From JAGTVG01 sp964389805 (GTDB taxonomy: Bacteria > Bacteroidota > Bacteroidia > Cytophagales > Cyclobacteriaceae): DNA of 5,310 bases. The notes below the pieces were generated by a model that saw nothing but the letters and a program-made list of their open reading frames with translations, did not search any database and was not told the DNA's origin. Location of the stretch: positions 1-5,310 of the forward strand of contig CAYMFU010000215.1 of NCBI GenBank assembly GCA_964389805.1, given 5' to 3'. The first letter of the stretch is position 1, and each line of letters begins with the position of its first letter. Below are positions 1 through 5,310 of the stretch, in pieces. Both the position numbers and the translations under genes were made by a program.

Positions 1-622
1 TTGAGAATGTCATCAGGTTGATCATCTCATGTTGTCCAACATCCACCATTTTAGGGGTCAGGATACAGGCTGCACAGTCAAGTGTCGGGAATGTCTTATC
101 AAACATGGCCATATGACCACCTATTGTCCCACTCTGCTCAATCAGATAAACCTGTTTTCCGGCATTTGCAATCTCCAGGGAAGCCTGAATCCCGGCAATT
201 CCTGCGCCAATGACTAAAGTAGCGTGATTTACCGGATTACCGCCCGGTACCGCAGCCAATGAAAAAGGTACACCCATTGTCGCGCAGGCTACAATAGCTT
301 TTGCACGGTCTAATGTATGACCATTTTTGGCTCCATGCTCCTGGAATGAAGCCAGCCGGACCTCATTGGTATTCCCTCCGGTTTTCGCCATGGCTTTGGT
401 AAAAACAGGTTTGAAATAACCGGGCAGGTCTCCAGCCACTACGATTCGCTCCAGGTTTTTGGATTTAATGTTATCACTTAGCTTATTTAAGTCAATTTGA
501 GGCAGTATGCCCAGATTCTGTACTGATTCGACTTCCGGAAGATTTAATGTATATTTTGCTATTGCGTCAATGTCAATATTCCAATGATCATCGACCTGGC
601 AGAAAAAAACTCCGGTACGCAT
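1..622 (-). CDS. hdrA: HdrA-like FAD/iron-sulfur protein, N-terminal part (cut by left edge)
   Basis: This is the first 207 codons of a heterodisulfide reductase subunit A-like flavoprotein; the stop lies beyond the window. In the family, HdrA binds FAD and several [4Fe-4S] clusters and splits electrons received from MvhD between a high- and a low-potential acceptor. Visible here: an N-terminal domain (about residues 1-131) starting MRTGVFFC, like canonical HdrA starts; a Rossmann FAD motif G139-A-G141-I-A-G144 with the acidic E162 at the end of strand 2; the HdrA signature IGGHMAMFDKTFPTLDC (167-183) and C183-A-A-C186 followed by ILTPKM. The start at 622 is chosen because it matches the family N-terminus. 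It lies 27 nt after the mvhA stop, and no Shine-Dalgarno is seen. Oddity: of the N-terminal-domain cysteines typical of HdrA, only C8 remains, plus C113 near the domain end. The family call is firm; the electron acceptor and the remaining domains are unknown. Confidence 0.9.
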   Translation of the reverse strand, partial: MRTGVFFCQVDDHWNIDIDAIAKYTLNLPEVESVQNLGILPQIDLNKLSDNIKSKNLERIVVAGDLPGYFKPVFTKAMAKTGGNTNEVRLASFQEHGAKNGHTLDRAKAIVACATMGVPFSLAAVPGGNPVNHATLVIGAGIAGIQASLEIANAGKQVYLIEQSGTIGGHMAMFDKTFPTLDCAACILTPKMVDVGQHEMINLMTFS

Positions 623-649
623 AATATTTTATTTATTTGTTTTCAGTGT

Positions 650-2113
650 TTAGTCTCTTTGTATCCTTTGTATCAATTTTCCATCTGCTTCTTTTATTTC
701 AACAATCATGGGCATATCGCCTGGTAAACTGTGGGTTGCACATGAAAAACAAGGATCATAAGCACGGAATGCCATTTCGATCATATTTAAGATGCCATCA
801 GAAACCACAGTGCCTTTTTTAATAAGTCCCTGGGCAGCTTTTTTGATCGACATATTAATGGCGGCATTATTATTCGTGGTGCCAACAATAATGTTAACCT
901 TTGTTACTACCCCCTTATCATCGGTCCAGTAGTGATGGGTAAGGGTTCCTCTTTGGGCCTCTACCGTATCAGCTCCTTCGCCAACGATCTTATCAATCGG
1001 TGCCCTTAACTCCTTACCAGTTATTTCAGAGTCCTGGGCCAGTTCGAGACAATGTTCAGCAGAATATAGTAGTTCCACCAGTCTCGCCCAATGCATGGCA
1101 AGCGTGTTATGAACCGGTTTACCTCCAAGGACACCATACATCCTTTCATATTCTTTCTGAGCCAGGGGAGTTGCCATTCCATCAGCAGCGTTTAACCTGG
1201 ATAATGGAGTGGCATGATACACACTTGAATCCTGACCATCGATAAATCCCTTCCATCCTATCTGCTTAAGGTAAGGGAACTTCAGATAACTCCAGGGTTC
1301 CACATGTTCGGCCACATAATCCCGATACTCAGCAGGTTCATATTTATGGAGTTCAGCTCCTTTTGTATCAACAACCCGGACTTTACCATCATAGAAGTTC
1401 ACACGGTTGTTTTCATCGACCAGACCCATCGAGTGAAGTTTTAACGAATAGGGTCCATTTAATATAATGTCGACATATGTATCATTGGCAAGGACAACAT
1501 CCTCAAATATCTTCAGGGAAAATTTAGAAAACTCGATAAAATCTGCCGCCTTTTTCACAATATCATCCCTTTGTTCTTCCGTCAGTCCTTTTCTTACACC
1601 TCCGGGTACATTCATCATGCATTGTGTTTGATGCCCGGCCAGTAGAGCCTGAATTTCCTGAGCGATCCTTCTCTGCTTAATAACTTCCTTACCAATATCA
1701 ACTCCTACTTTACCTATTACACCCAGGATATTCCTTTCGGCCTTGGGAGCATCCGGGCCAACCACAAAATCAGGGGCGCCAAGGGCATAGAAATGGGCAA
1801 TATGGCTATGAACAAAATGGGCCATATAAAACAATTCCCTTAATTTTCGCGCAGTTGGAGGTGGTTTCACTCCGAAAACAGCATCAACGGCTTTGCCGGA
1901 AGCCATATGATGGCAACCCGGGCAGACGCCGCAGATTTTAGTTACAATATAAGGGACTTCTTCCACGGGACGACCTTCACAGAACTTTTCAAATCCACGA
2001 AGTTCAGGCACCTGGAAATATACATTTTTAACATCCCCCTCGTCATTAAGGAAGATCTCAATTTTGCCGTGACCTTCAAGTCGGGTAATCGGATCTATTG
2101 TTATCTTTTTCAT
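650..2113 (-). CDS. mvhA: [NiFe] hydrogenase large subunit, group 3c (MvhA-like)
   Basis: This is the catalytic subunit of a cytoplasmic [NiFe] hydrogenase that activates H2 at a Ni-Fe(CN)2CO centre. The 487 residues are a normal length. The N-terminal RLEGHG (11-16) is typical. The L1 motif is KICGVCPGCHH, giving nickel ligands C61 and C64; the L2 motif D453-PCFSCATH-461 gives C455 and C458. All four metal-ligand cysteines are present, so the enzyme should be active. A 26-residue tail (462-487) follows H461. In HoxH-type enzymes a maturation endopeptidase cleaves after this histidine, and the same is likely here, but no such protease gene is in the window. The start overlaps the mvhG stop by 4 nt (ATGA), so translational coupling is likely. 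Assignment to group 3c rather than 3b or 3d rests mainly on the MvhG, MvhD and HdrA neighbours. No signal peptide or membrane segment is apparent. Confidence 0.95.
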   Translation of the reverse strand: MKKITIDPITRLEGHGKIEIFLNDEGDVKNVYFQVPELRGFEKFCEGRPVEEVPYIVTKICGVCPGCHHMASGKAVDAVFGVKPPPTARKLRELFYMAHFVHSHIAHFYALGAPDFVVGPDAPKAERNILGVIGKVGVDIGKEVIKQRRIAQEIQALLAGHQTQCMMNVPGGVRKGLTEEQRDDIVKKAADFIEFSKFSLKIFEDVVLANDTYVDIILNGPYSLKLHSMGLVDENNRVNFYDGKVRVVDTKGAELHKYEPAEYRDYVAEHVEPWSYLKFPYLKQIGWKGFIDGQDSSVYHATPLSRLNAADGMATPLAQKEYERMYGVLGGKPVHNTLAMHWARLVELLYSAEHCLELAQDSEITGKELRAPIDKIVGEGADTVEAQRGTLTHHYWTDDKGVVTKVNIIVGTTNNNAAINMSIKKAAQGLIKKGTVVSDGILNMIEMAFRAYDPCFSCATHSLPGDMPMIVEIKEADGKLIQRIQRD

Positions 2114-3084
2114 GACATTTTTCTTCTTATGTATGAGGCAGGTAAGCTGTAACGGTAAAAGTACCCTGCAGGATCAACGAGGTCATCGAGAACTTCATCA
2201 ATCGCTACTGGCTCTTTTTCATCAATGACACTGGCAATAGCCGACATCATTTTCGCACCTGGATCAATCGCATCAGGCGTTGGTCCATAACACCCCCTGC
2301 AAGGAGCATTCCCTTCAATACATCTGTAATCACACCCGGTCCGTGTAGTTGGGCCCATGCATATAAGTCCCTGCTCCAGGAAACAGGATTCACCATCATC
2401 CGTAACTTCCCATGGACGGTAAAACTTCTTAATGCCCTTATTCTCAGATTTTTTTCGGTTGCATTCGTCACATTGCGCTTTATCGCCAGCACCGATTACA
2501 CTTCCTGGAGGCGGTAATTCTGCGCCGGTAACGATTGCTGTAAACACTTCCACCAGCCTGGCTGTTTGTGGAGGACACCCAGGCATGAAATAATCTACAT
2601 TTACTGTGTCGTTCAGTGCCCTCACGTCATTATAAAATTCAGGCAAATCAAGGATACCTTCTGCAACTTCATATTCAGTCTGCGGGTATACCCTTTCCGG
2701 ATTGACGGTAGACTCAGTATCATGATAGACTCTGCCAAAAAGTTCTTCCTTTGTGGTGAAATTCGCTAGACCAGGGATACCTCCCAGATGTGCACAGCTG
2801 CCATAGGCTACCAGAATTTTACTTTTCTGTCGCAGTAACTTTGCCATACGTTCATTCTCACTGTTCCTTACCGCTCCATTAAAAAGTGTCAGGTCTATGT
2901 TCCCATCTGGCATATCTTCTACGTCTTTATATTTGATATCCAGTGCGATAGGCCAGAATACAAGATCTGCAGCGGCAATTACGTCAAACAATGCTTCATG
3001 GACGTCGAGTACAGAAACACAGCAACCGCCACAGGCAGCTCCCCAGTAAACAGCCATTTTAATTTTTGGTTTATCCTTTGCCAT
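2110..3084 (-). CDS. mvhG: [NiFe] hydrogenase small subunit, group 3c (MvhG-like)
   Basis: This 324-residue electron-transfer subunit carries electrons between the NiFe site of MvhA and MvhD. The N-terminal flavodoxin-like domain has WGAACGGC (C18, C21), YGSCAHLGG (C97) and MPGCPPQ (C170), the four ligands of the proximal [4Fe-4S] cluster. The C-terminal part holds eight more cysteines at 205, 208, 234, 242, 251, 255, 262 and 265, enough for two further [4Fe-4S] clusters, so the full wire of three clusters appears intact. C22 is an extra cysteine next to the proximal ligand C21. The protein begins MAKDKPKIKMAVYWG with no twin-arginine signal, which fits a cytoplasmic group 3 enzyme rather than an exported uptake hydrogenase. 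The ATG lies 12 nt after the mvhD stop and the stop overlaps the mvhA start. No clear Shine-Dalgarno precedes it. The family is sure; the subgroup is inferred with help from context. Confidence 0.94.
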   Translation of the reverse strand: MAKDKPKIKMAVYWGAACGGCCVSVLDVHEALFDVIAAADLVFWPIALDIKYKDVEDMPDGNIDLTLFNGAVRNSENERMAKLLRQKSKILVAYGSCAHLGGIPGLANFTTKEELFGRVYHDTESTVNPERVYPQTEYEVAEGILDLPEFYNDVRALNDTVNVDYFMPGCPPQTARLVEVFTAIVTGAELPPPGSVIGAGDKAQCDECNRKKSENKGIKKFYRPWEVTDDGESCFLEQGLICMGPTTRTGCDYRCIEGNAPCRGCYGPTPDAIDPGAKMMSAIASVIDEKEPVAIDEVLDDLVDPAGYFYRYSLPASYIRRKMS

Positions 3085-3096
3085 GGTAAAAATAAT

Positions 3097-3522
3097 TTAT
3101 GTTAAAACTTCCATGGTATCCTTCACCTGGCACGGGCCAAGTTCTGTAATTGTCTGGGTAAAGCTGTTGACCAGCTCAGCATATTGCTTTCCTTCACTTG
3201 CACTGATCCATTCCAACTTGAGTCGTTCTGGTTCAATGCCCATTTGCTTAATATATCTTTTCAACAAATGAAATCTTCGAAGGCATTTATAGTTACCCTC
3301 CTGATAATGACAATCACCAGGATGGCATCCACAAATTAATACTCCATCTGCTCCCTGTCGAAATGCTTTGAGCACAAAGGTAGGTTCTATGCGTCCTGAA
3401 CACATGACCCTTATTGCGTGTACATTTGGCTTATACTCCATGCGGGATGTTCCGGCCAGATCAGCCCCGGTATAGGAACACCATTTACAAAGAAATGCCA
3501 TAATTTTTGGATTAAATTCCAT
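3097..3522 (-). CDS. mvhD: MvhD-family hydrogenase iron-sulfur subunit
   Basis: This 141-residue protein, the usual size for stand-alone MvhD, is the [2Fe-2S] link that carries electrons from the MvhAG hydrogenase to HdrA. Family hallmarks are all visible: FLCKWCSYTGADLAG (C12, C15), VMCSGRIEP (C41), and ICGCHPGDCHYQEGNYK (C64, C66, C71). The middle segment FVLKAFRQGADGVLICGC is also characteristic. It is the first gene of the minus-strand operon. The start at 3522 is supported by a strong AAGGAG six nucleotides upstream and by a full-length N-terminus. MvhD proteins are also found next to formate dehydrogenase or as HdrA fusions, but directly before mvhG and mvhA the hydrogenase role is the natural reading. 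No truncation or frameshift is seen. Confidence 0.95.
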   Translation of the reverse strand: MEFNPKIMAFLCKWCSYTGADLAGTSRMEYKPNVHAIRVMCSGRIEPTFVLKAFRQGADGVLICGCHPGDCHYQEGNYKCLRRFHLLKRYIKQMGIEPERLKLEWISASEGKQYAELVNSFTQTITELGPCQVKDTMEVLT

Positions 3523-3528
3523 AAAAAT

Positions 3529-3534
3529 CTCCTT
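3529..3534 (-). promoter_or_regulatory. Shine-Dalgarno site of mvhD
   Basis: On the minus strand AAGGAG, within GGAAGGAG, sits 6 nt before the mvhD ATG. It supports that start. It stands out because no comparable site is seen before mvhG, mvhA, hdrA or rex. Confidence 0.8.
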
Positions 3535-3545
3535 CCAGAAATAGT

Positions 3546-3556
3546 ATTATATTATA
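3546..3556 (-). promoter_or_regulatory. Candidate -10 region for the mvhDGA-hdrA operon
   Basis: Read on the minus strand, two TATAAT hexamers overlap by one base (TATAATATAAT). They lie 24-34 nt before the mvhD start codon, which would give a short leader holding just the Shine-Dalgarno site. No TTGACA-like -35 box is found at 17 nt, and a perfect hexamer can arise by chance in such A+T-rich DNA, so this is tentative. Confidence 0.35.
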
Positions 3557-3744
3557 GATTTGGCTAAATGCTTAATTTCAGATAATAAGCGAAAACGAGT
3601 GATTAATGCCGCTAATTGATATATTTCTAATGTATATTGCTCGTCTCCCTTACAAATTCGAAAAAATTTACTCCATATAGTGAACAAAATTTCCTTTTTA
3701 GTCGTTAAGTGTCTATCCCTGTATCTGAGATAAATTTGCCTTAT

Positions 3745-3769
3745 TTTAATGTCTTTTTATCACATTAAA
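3745..3769. repeat. Inverted repeat, 8-bp arms, 9-nt spacer
   Basis: TTTAATGT (3745-3752) and ACATTAAA (3762-3769) are perfect inverted arms around CTTTTTATC. The low G+C content makes a terminator unlikely; a dimeric regulator operator is more plausible. The inner TGT...ACA resembles Rex or CRP-type half-sites, but the spacing is one base short of the Rex and CRP palindromes. It lies about 220 bp from the mvhD start. Confidence 0.5.
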
Positions 3770-3806
3770 TGCGATTCTAACTTAATAACTTTTTTGCTTG
3801 AATACA

Positions 3807-3832
3807 AATTTTTATAGAACTTTATAAAAATT
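3807..3832. repeat. Inverted repeat, perfect 10-bp A/T arms, 6-nt loop
   Basis: AATTTTTATA (3807-3816) and TATAAAAATT (3823-3832) are perfect inverted arms around GAACTT. All arm pairs are A-T, so an RNA hairpin would be weak; a protein-binding or DNA-bending element is a possible role. Chance is not excluded in DNA this A+T-rich. It sits near the middle of the divergent intergenic region. Confidence 0.5.
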
Positions 3833-4048
3833 ACGATTTTATATATTGTGATTTTTATACCGCATAATTATACATTAACCTGCATTTTATTTAATTTATT
3901 GTGCTCATTGACGACATAATGGTCCCCTATTGCCCGCAATGCATATTTTTTTCGTTCCCCAATGAACTTTTACTTTAATTTTCGCTTCTTGATTCCTACT
4001 GATTTTAAATAAAGTTTATTAATTTTTTATGTGATTTTTTGAACATTA

Positions 4049-4101
4049 AAATATATTTTTTAAATTTGGGACAGAATTTATTAATCCAAATATATTTTTT
4101 A
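4049..4101. repeat. Pair of 14-bp direct repeats upstream of rex
   Basis: AAATATATTTTTTA occurs at 4049-4062 and again at 4088-4101, 39 bp apart start to start. The second copy contains the candidate -10/-7 element of rex and directly precedes the Rex operator. It may be a duplicated promoter element or an A/T-rich coincidence. Confidence 0.4.
4065..4098 (+). promoter_or_regulatory. Candidate rex promoter
   Basis: TTTG at 4065-4068 and TATATTTT at 4091-4098, 22 nt apart, resemble the Bacteroidota pair TTTG and TAnnTTTG, with one mismatch in the downstream box and a spacer near the long end. Read as a general sigma-70 promoter, TTGGGA (4066-4071) and TATATT (4091-4096) are a poor pair with 19 nt. 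Either reading places the transcription start near 4105, at the edge of the Rex operator. Confidence 0.35.
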
Positions 4102-4105
4102 CTTA

Positions 4106-4123
4106 ATGTGAATTAATTCACAA
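4106..4123. promoter_or_regulatory. Rex operator (ROP) before rex
   Basis: ATGTGAATTAATTCACAA matches the known Rex operator TTGTGAAnnnnTTCACAA at every defined position but the first. It is a 16-bp perfect palindrome (4107-4122) with an all-A/T centre. It ends 4 nt before the rex ATG and therefore covers the place where a ribosome binding site would sit and probably the transcription start. Bound Rex (low NADH/NAD+) would block transcription of its own gene; rising NADH would release it. That a Rex gene directly follows makes the identification strong. Confidence 0.88.
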
Positions 4124-4127
4124 TATC

Positions 4128-4817
4128 ATGAAAATCAAGAAAAACATCAAGCGACTATTGCTATATCGCTTATGCCTTGTAAAATTCAAGGAAATGGGAT
4201 TTAAAAAGGTATATTCATACAACCTTGGGCATGAAGCAGGTGTTTCGGCTGAGCAGATAAGAAAAGACTTCTCTCATTTTAAAATCACAGGCAACAAAAA
4301 AGGAGGGTATGATATTGACAGTGTTTTAGAAAAATTAAATTTTATTTTCAGAAGAAATGAGCTGCAGAAGGTGATTATCGTAGGGATGGGTAATATTGGC
4401 AGGGCACTTTCTCACTATGAATGTGGGGTTACTGAACGTCGTCAATATATTGTGGCTGGATTTGATATTGATCCTGTAAAGATCAAAAAAACCTACAATG
4501 TACCCGTATACGATATGCAAAGCATGACAGAATACATAAAGACAAATATTATCCAAATAGCCATTATGGCTGTTCCCTCCATTTCTGCTCAGGAAGTCTG
4601 TACCGATTTGGTTGAAGCAGGCATTAAAGGCATTATGAATTTTTCACCCGTTCTCCTGCAAGTCCCCGAAAATGTAATTGTAAACAACATCAATCTCTGC
4701 GATGAACTTGAAATTGTAATTTACACAGCTGTGAATGCAAATACTTTTAATGAAATTATGATTGATAATATATCCACAGAAGAAAGCTGGGAAGGCGGAG
4801 AGCAAAAGTCTAATTAG
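4128..4817 (+). CDS. rex: Redox-sensing transcriptional repressor Rex
   Basis: Rex is a homodimeric repressor that binds DNA when NAD+ dominates and lets go when NADH rises; targets are commonly fermentation, hydrogen and respiratory genes. The N-terminal winged helix (about 1-76) shows KRLLLYRLCL (8-17) and the recognition-helix signature QIRKDFSHF (43-51), followed by the wing GNKKGGYDI. The Rossmann domain has VGMGNIGRAL with G86, G88 and G91, then FDIDP (112-116) for the adenine ribose, an AVP segment, and GIKGIMNFSPV late in the protein. The 229 residues exceed the usual 210-215 because of an acidic tail of about 20 residues ending GGEQKSN. The ATG at 4128 keeps the complete winged helix. 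No Shine-Dalgarno is seen; the operator occupies that spot, so autoregulation is likely. The gene is divergent from the hydrogenase operon and overlaps the DUF3179 gene tail to tail by 8 nt. Confidence 0.95.
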   Translation: MKIKKNIKRLLLYRLCLVKFKEMGFKKVYSYNLGHEAGVSAEQIRKDFSHFKITGNKKGGYDIDSVLEKLNFIFRRNELQKVIIVGMGNIGRALSHYECGVTERRQYIVAGFDIDPVKIKKTYNVPVYDMQSMTEYIKTNIIQIAIMAVPSISAQEVCTDLVEAGIKGIMNFSPVLLQVPENVIVNNINLCDELEIVIYTAVNANTFNEIMIDNISTEESWEGGEQKSN

Positions 4818-5310
4818 AATATATCAATACGTTAGGATAGAAGGCGGCCCATGCAAACCAATACCCCATAAAAGATCTAGGTTGTTTTAGTCGTTGCCCT
4901 TTTCCGGGCCCGGTAACGGCTTGTCCAAAAATATCCCATTGATTTCCTTCAATATCCTTCATAATCACATTCTGTCCTTCCTGAACTGCTTCAAATTGTA
5001 ATCTATGCCCATCTGTAGTCTCCGGATAAAAGGCCACCATAAATGCATTGTCATTTGATCCAACGATTATTATTTCATCGCCCCCTACAATATCTTTAAT
5101 TAGATGTATCCCAGCCCCAAACTCTTCAAAACGATAAACTTTCTTAAAACTCCCATGAAAAATACCCAAGACCCTCTCCTTCTGAGGTAGTCGATTATCA
5201 GTATTGTTGACAGGGAAAATGAGATAATCATTATCATACTTATAATACCGGTACGGAAATTCATCATAATTCCGGTCATGCCCTGTATTCCGCGATACTA
5301 CCAGTGAGTT
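4810..5310 (-). CDS. DUF3179-domain protein, C-terminal part (cut by right edge)
   Basis: This is the last 166 codons of a DUF3179 protein; the open frame continues through the right edge with no stop, so its true start lies outside. Family-like segments in order: SLVVSRNTGHDRNYDEFPY near the edge, then YLIFPVNNTDNRLPQKERVLGI, later IEGNQWDIFGQAVTGPGKGQRL, and the closing YWFAWAAFYPNVLIYS, which is the typical C-terminus. The biochemical function of DUF3179 is unknown to me; members are often predicted to be exported, but the N-terminus that would show a signal peptide is missing. A TTG at 5167-5169 is only an internal leucine. The stop TAG (4810-4812) lies inside the last codons of convergent rex. 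No link to hydrogen metabolism is evident. The family call is fairly sure; the role is unassigned. Confidence 0.8.
   Translation of the reverse strand, partial: NSLVVSRNTGHDRNYDEFPYRYYKYDNDYLIFPVNNTDNRLPQKERVLGIFHGSFKKVYRFEEFGAGIHLIKDIVGGDEIIIVGSNDNAFMVAFYPETTDGHRLQFEAVQEGQNVIMKDIEGNQWDIFGQAVTGPGKGQRLKQPRSFMGYWFAWAAFYPNVLIYSN

Larger units (their letters stand above)
3523..4127. other. A+T-rich divergent intergenic region between mvhD and rex
   Basis: These 605 bp separate two divergently transcribed units. I see no convincing gene, tRNA or structured RNA here. The region holds the mvhD ribosome binding site and possible promoter at its left end, two A+T-only or nearly A+T-only inverted repeats in the middle (3745-3769 and 3807-3832), a short less A+T-rich block around 3900-3960 with a small palindrome ATTGCCCGCAAT (3929-3940), and a promoter candidate with a Rex operator at the right end. 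It is much longer than needed for two promoters, so further regulatory sites or a small RNA are possible, but none can be shown from sequence alone. Confidence 0.7.

Noticed and set aside
29..217. Short plus-strand open frame at the left end
   Set aside because: It lies antisense to the conserved FAD-binding part of hdrA and encodes nothing recognisable.
650..3271. Other open frames inside the hydrogenase genes, for example 1000-1245 plus, 1907-2152 plus and 2247-2492 minus
   Set aside because: They overlap strongly supported hydrogenase genes in other frames, are short, and show no recognisable domain.
3929..3945. Possible intrinsic terminator or small RNA end at ATTGCCCGCAAT followed shortly by a T run
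   Set aside because: The stem has only 4-5 pairs with a tiny loop, and the T run starts after a 5-nt interruption; no upstream transcript is evident.
4029..4046. Second Rex-like site ATGTGATTTTTTGAACAT upstream of rex
   Set aside because: Only the outer 4 bp are palindromic and the right half matches the Rex consensus poorly.
4810..5169. A complete 119-residue gene starting at position 5169
   Set aside because: The supposed start is a TTG, and the frame continues upstream to the window edge with DUF3179-like sequence, so it is an internal leucine of a longer gene.

Overview
The window looks bacterial. It carries a Rex-family NADH/NAD+ sensor gene and hydrogenase genes of about average base composition, separated by a very A+T-rich intergenic region. 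The exact lineage cannot be fixed from the sequence. The near absence of Shine-Dalgarno sequences before hdrA, mvhG, mvhA and rex, and a TTTG / TAnnTTTG-like promoter candidate before rex, would fit Bacteroidota or a relative, but this is only a weak inference.

Layout. Positions 1-3522 hold a tightly packed minus-strand operon, read right to left: mvhD (hydrogenase iron-sulfur subunit), mvhG ([NiFe] hydrogenase small subunit), mvhA ([NiFe] hydrogenase large subunit), then the first 207 codons of an hdrA-like gene that runs off the left edge. Gaps are 12 nt, a 4-nt ATGA overlap, and 27 nt. A 605-bp A+T-rich intergenic region (3523-4127) follows, with two clear inverted repeats and, at its right end, a near-perfect Rex operator. 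The plus-strand rex gene lies at 4128-4817. At 4810-5310 the C-terminal 166 codons of a DUF3179-domain protein run on the minus strand, overlapping the end of rex tail to tail by 8 nt and cut by the right edge.

How it fits together. MvhADG is the group 3c [NiFe] hydrogenase module. It oxidises (or makes) H2 and passes electrons through the MvhD [2Fe-2S] protein to the flavoprotein HdrA, the site of flavin-based electron bifurcation in the methanogen heterodisulfide reductase complex. In a bacterium the high-potential partner is probably not CoM-S-S-CoB, and HdrB/HdrC or replacements are not visible here. The divergent Rex gene is probably autoregulated by its own operator, and its position suggests, without proving, that the hydrogenase operon answers to the cell's NADH/NAD+ state.

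Most worth checking are the HdrA-like protein, whose N-terminal domain appears to have lost most of the cysteines conserved there in canonical HdrA, and the Rex operator placed over the predicted transcription and translation start of rex. No CRISPR array, tRNA, rRNA or mobile element was seen.
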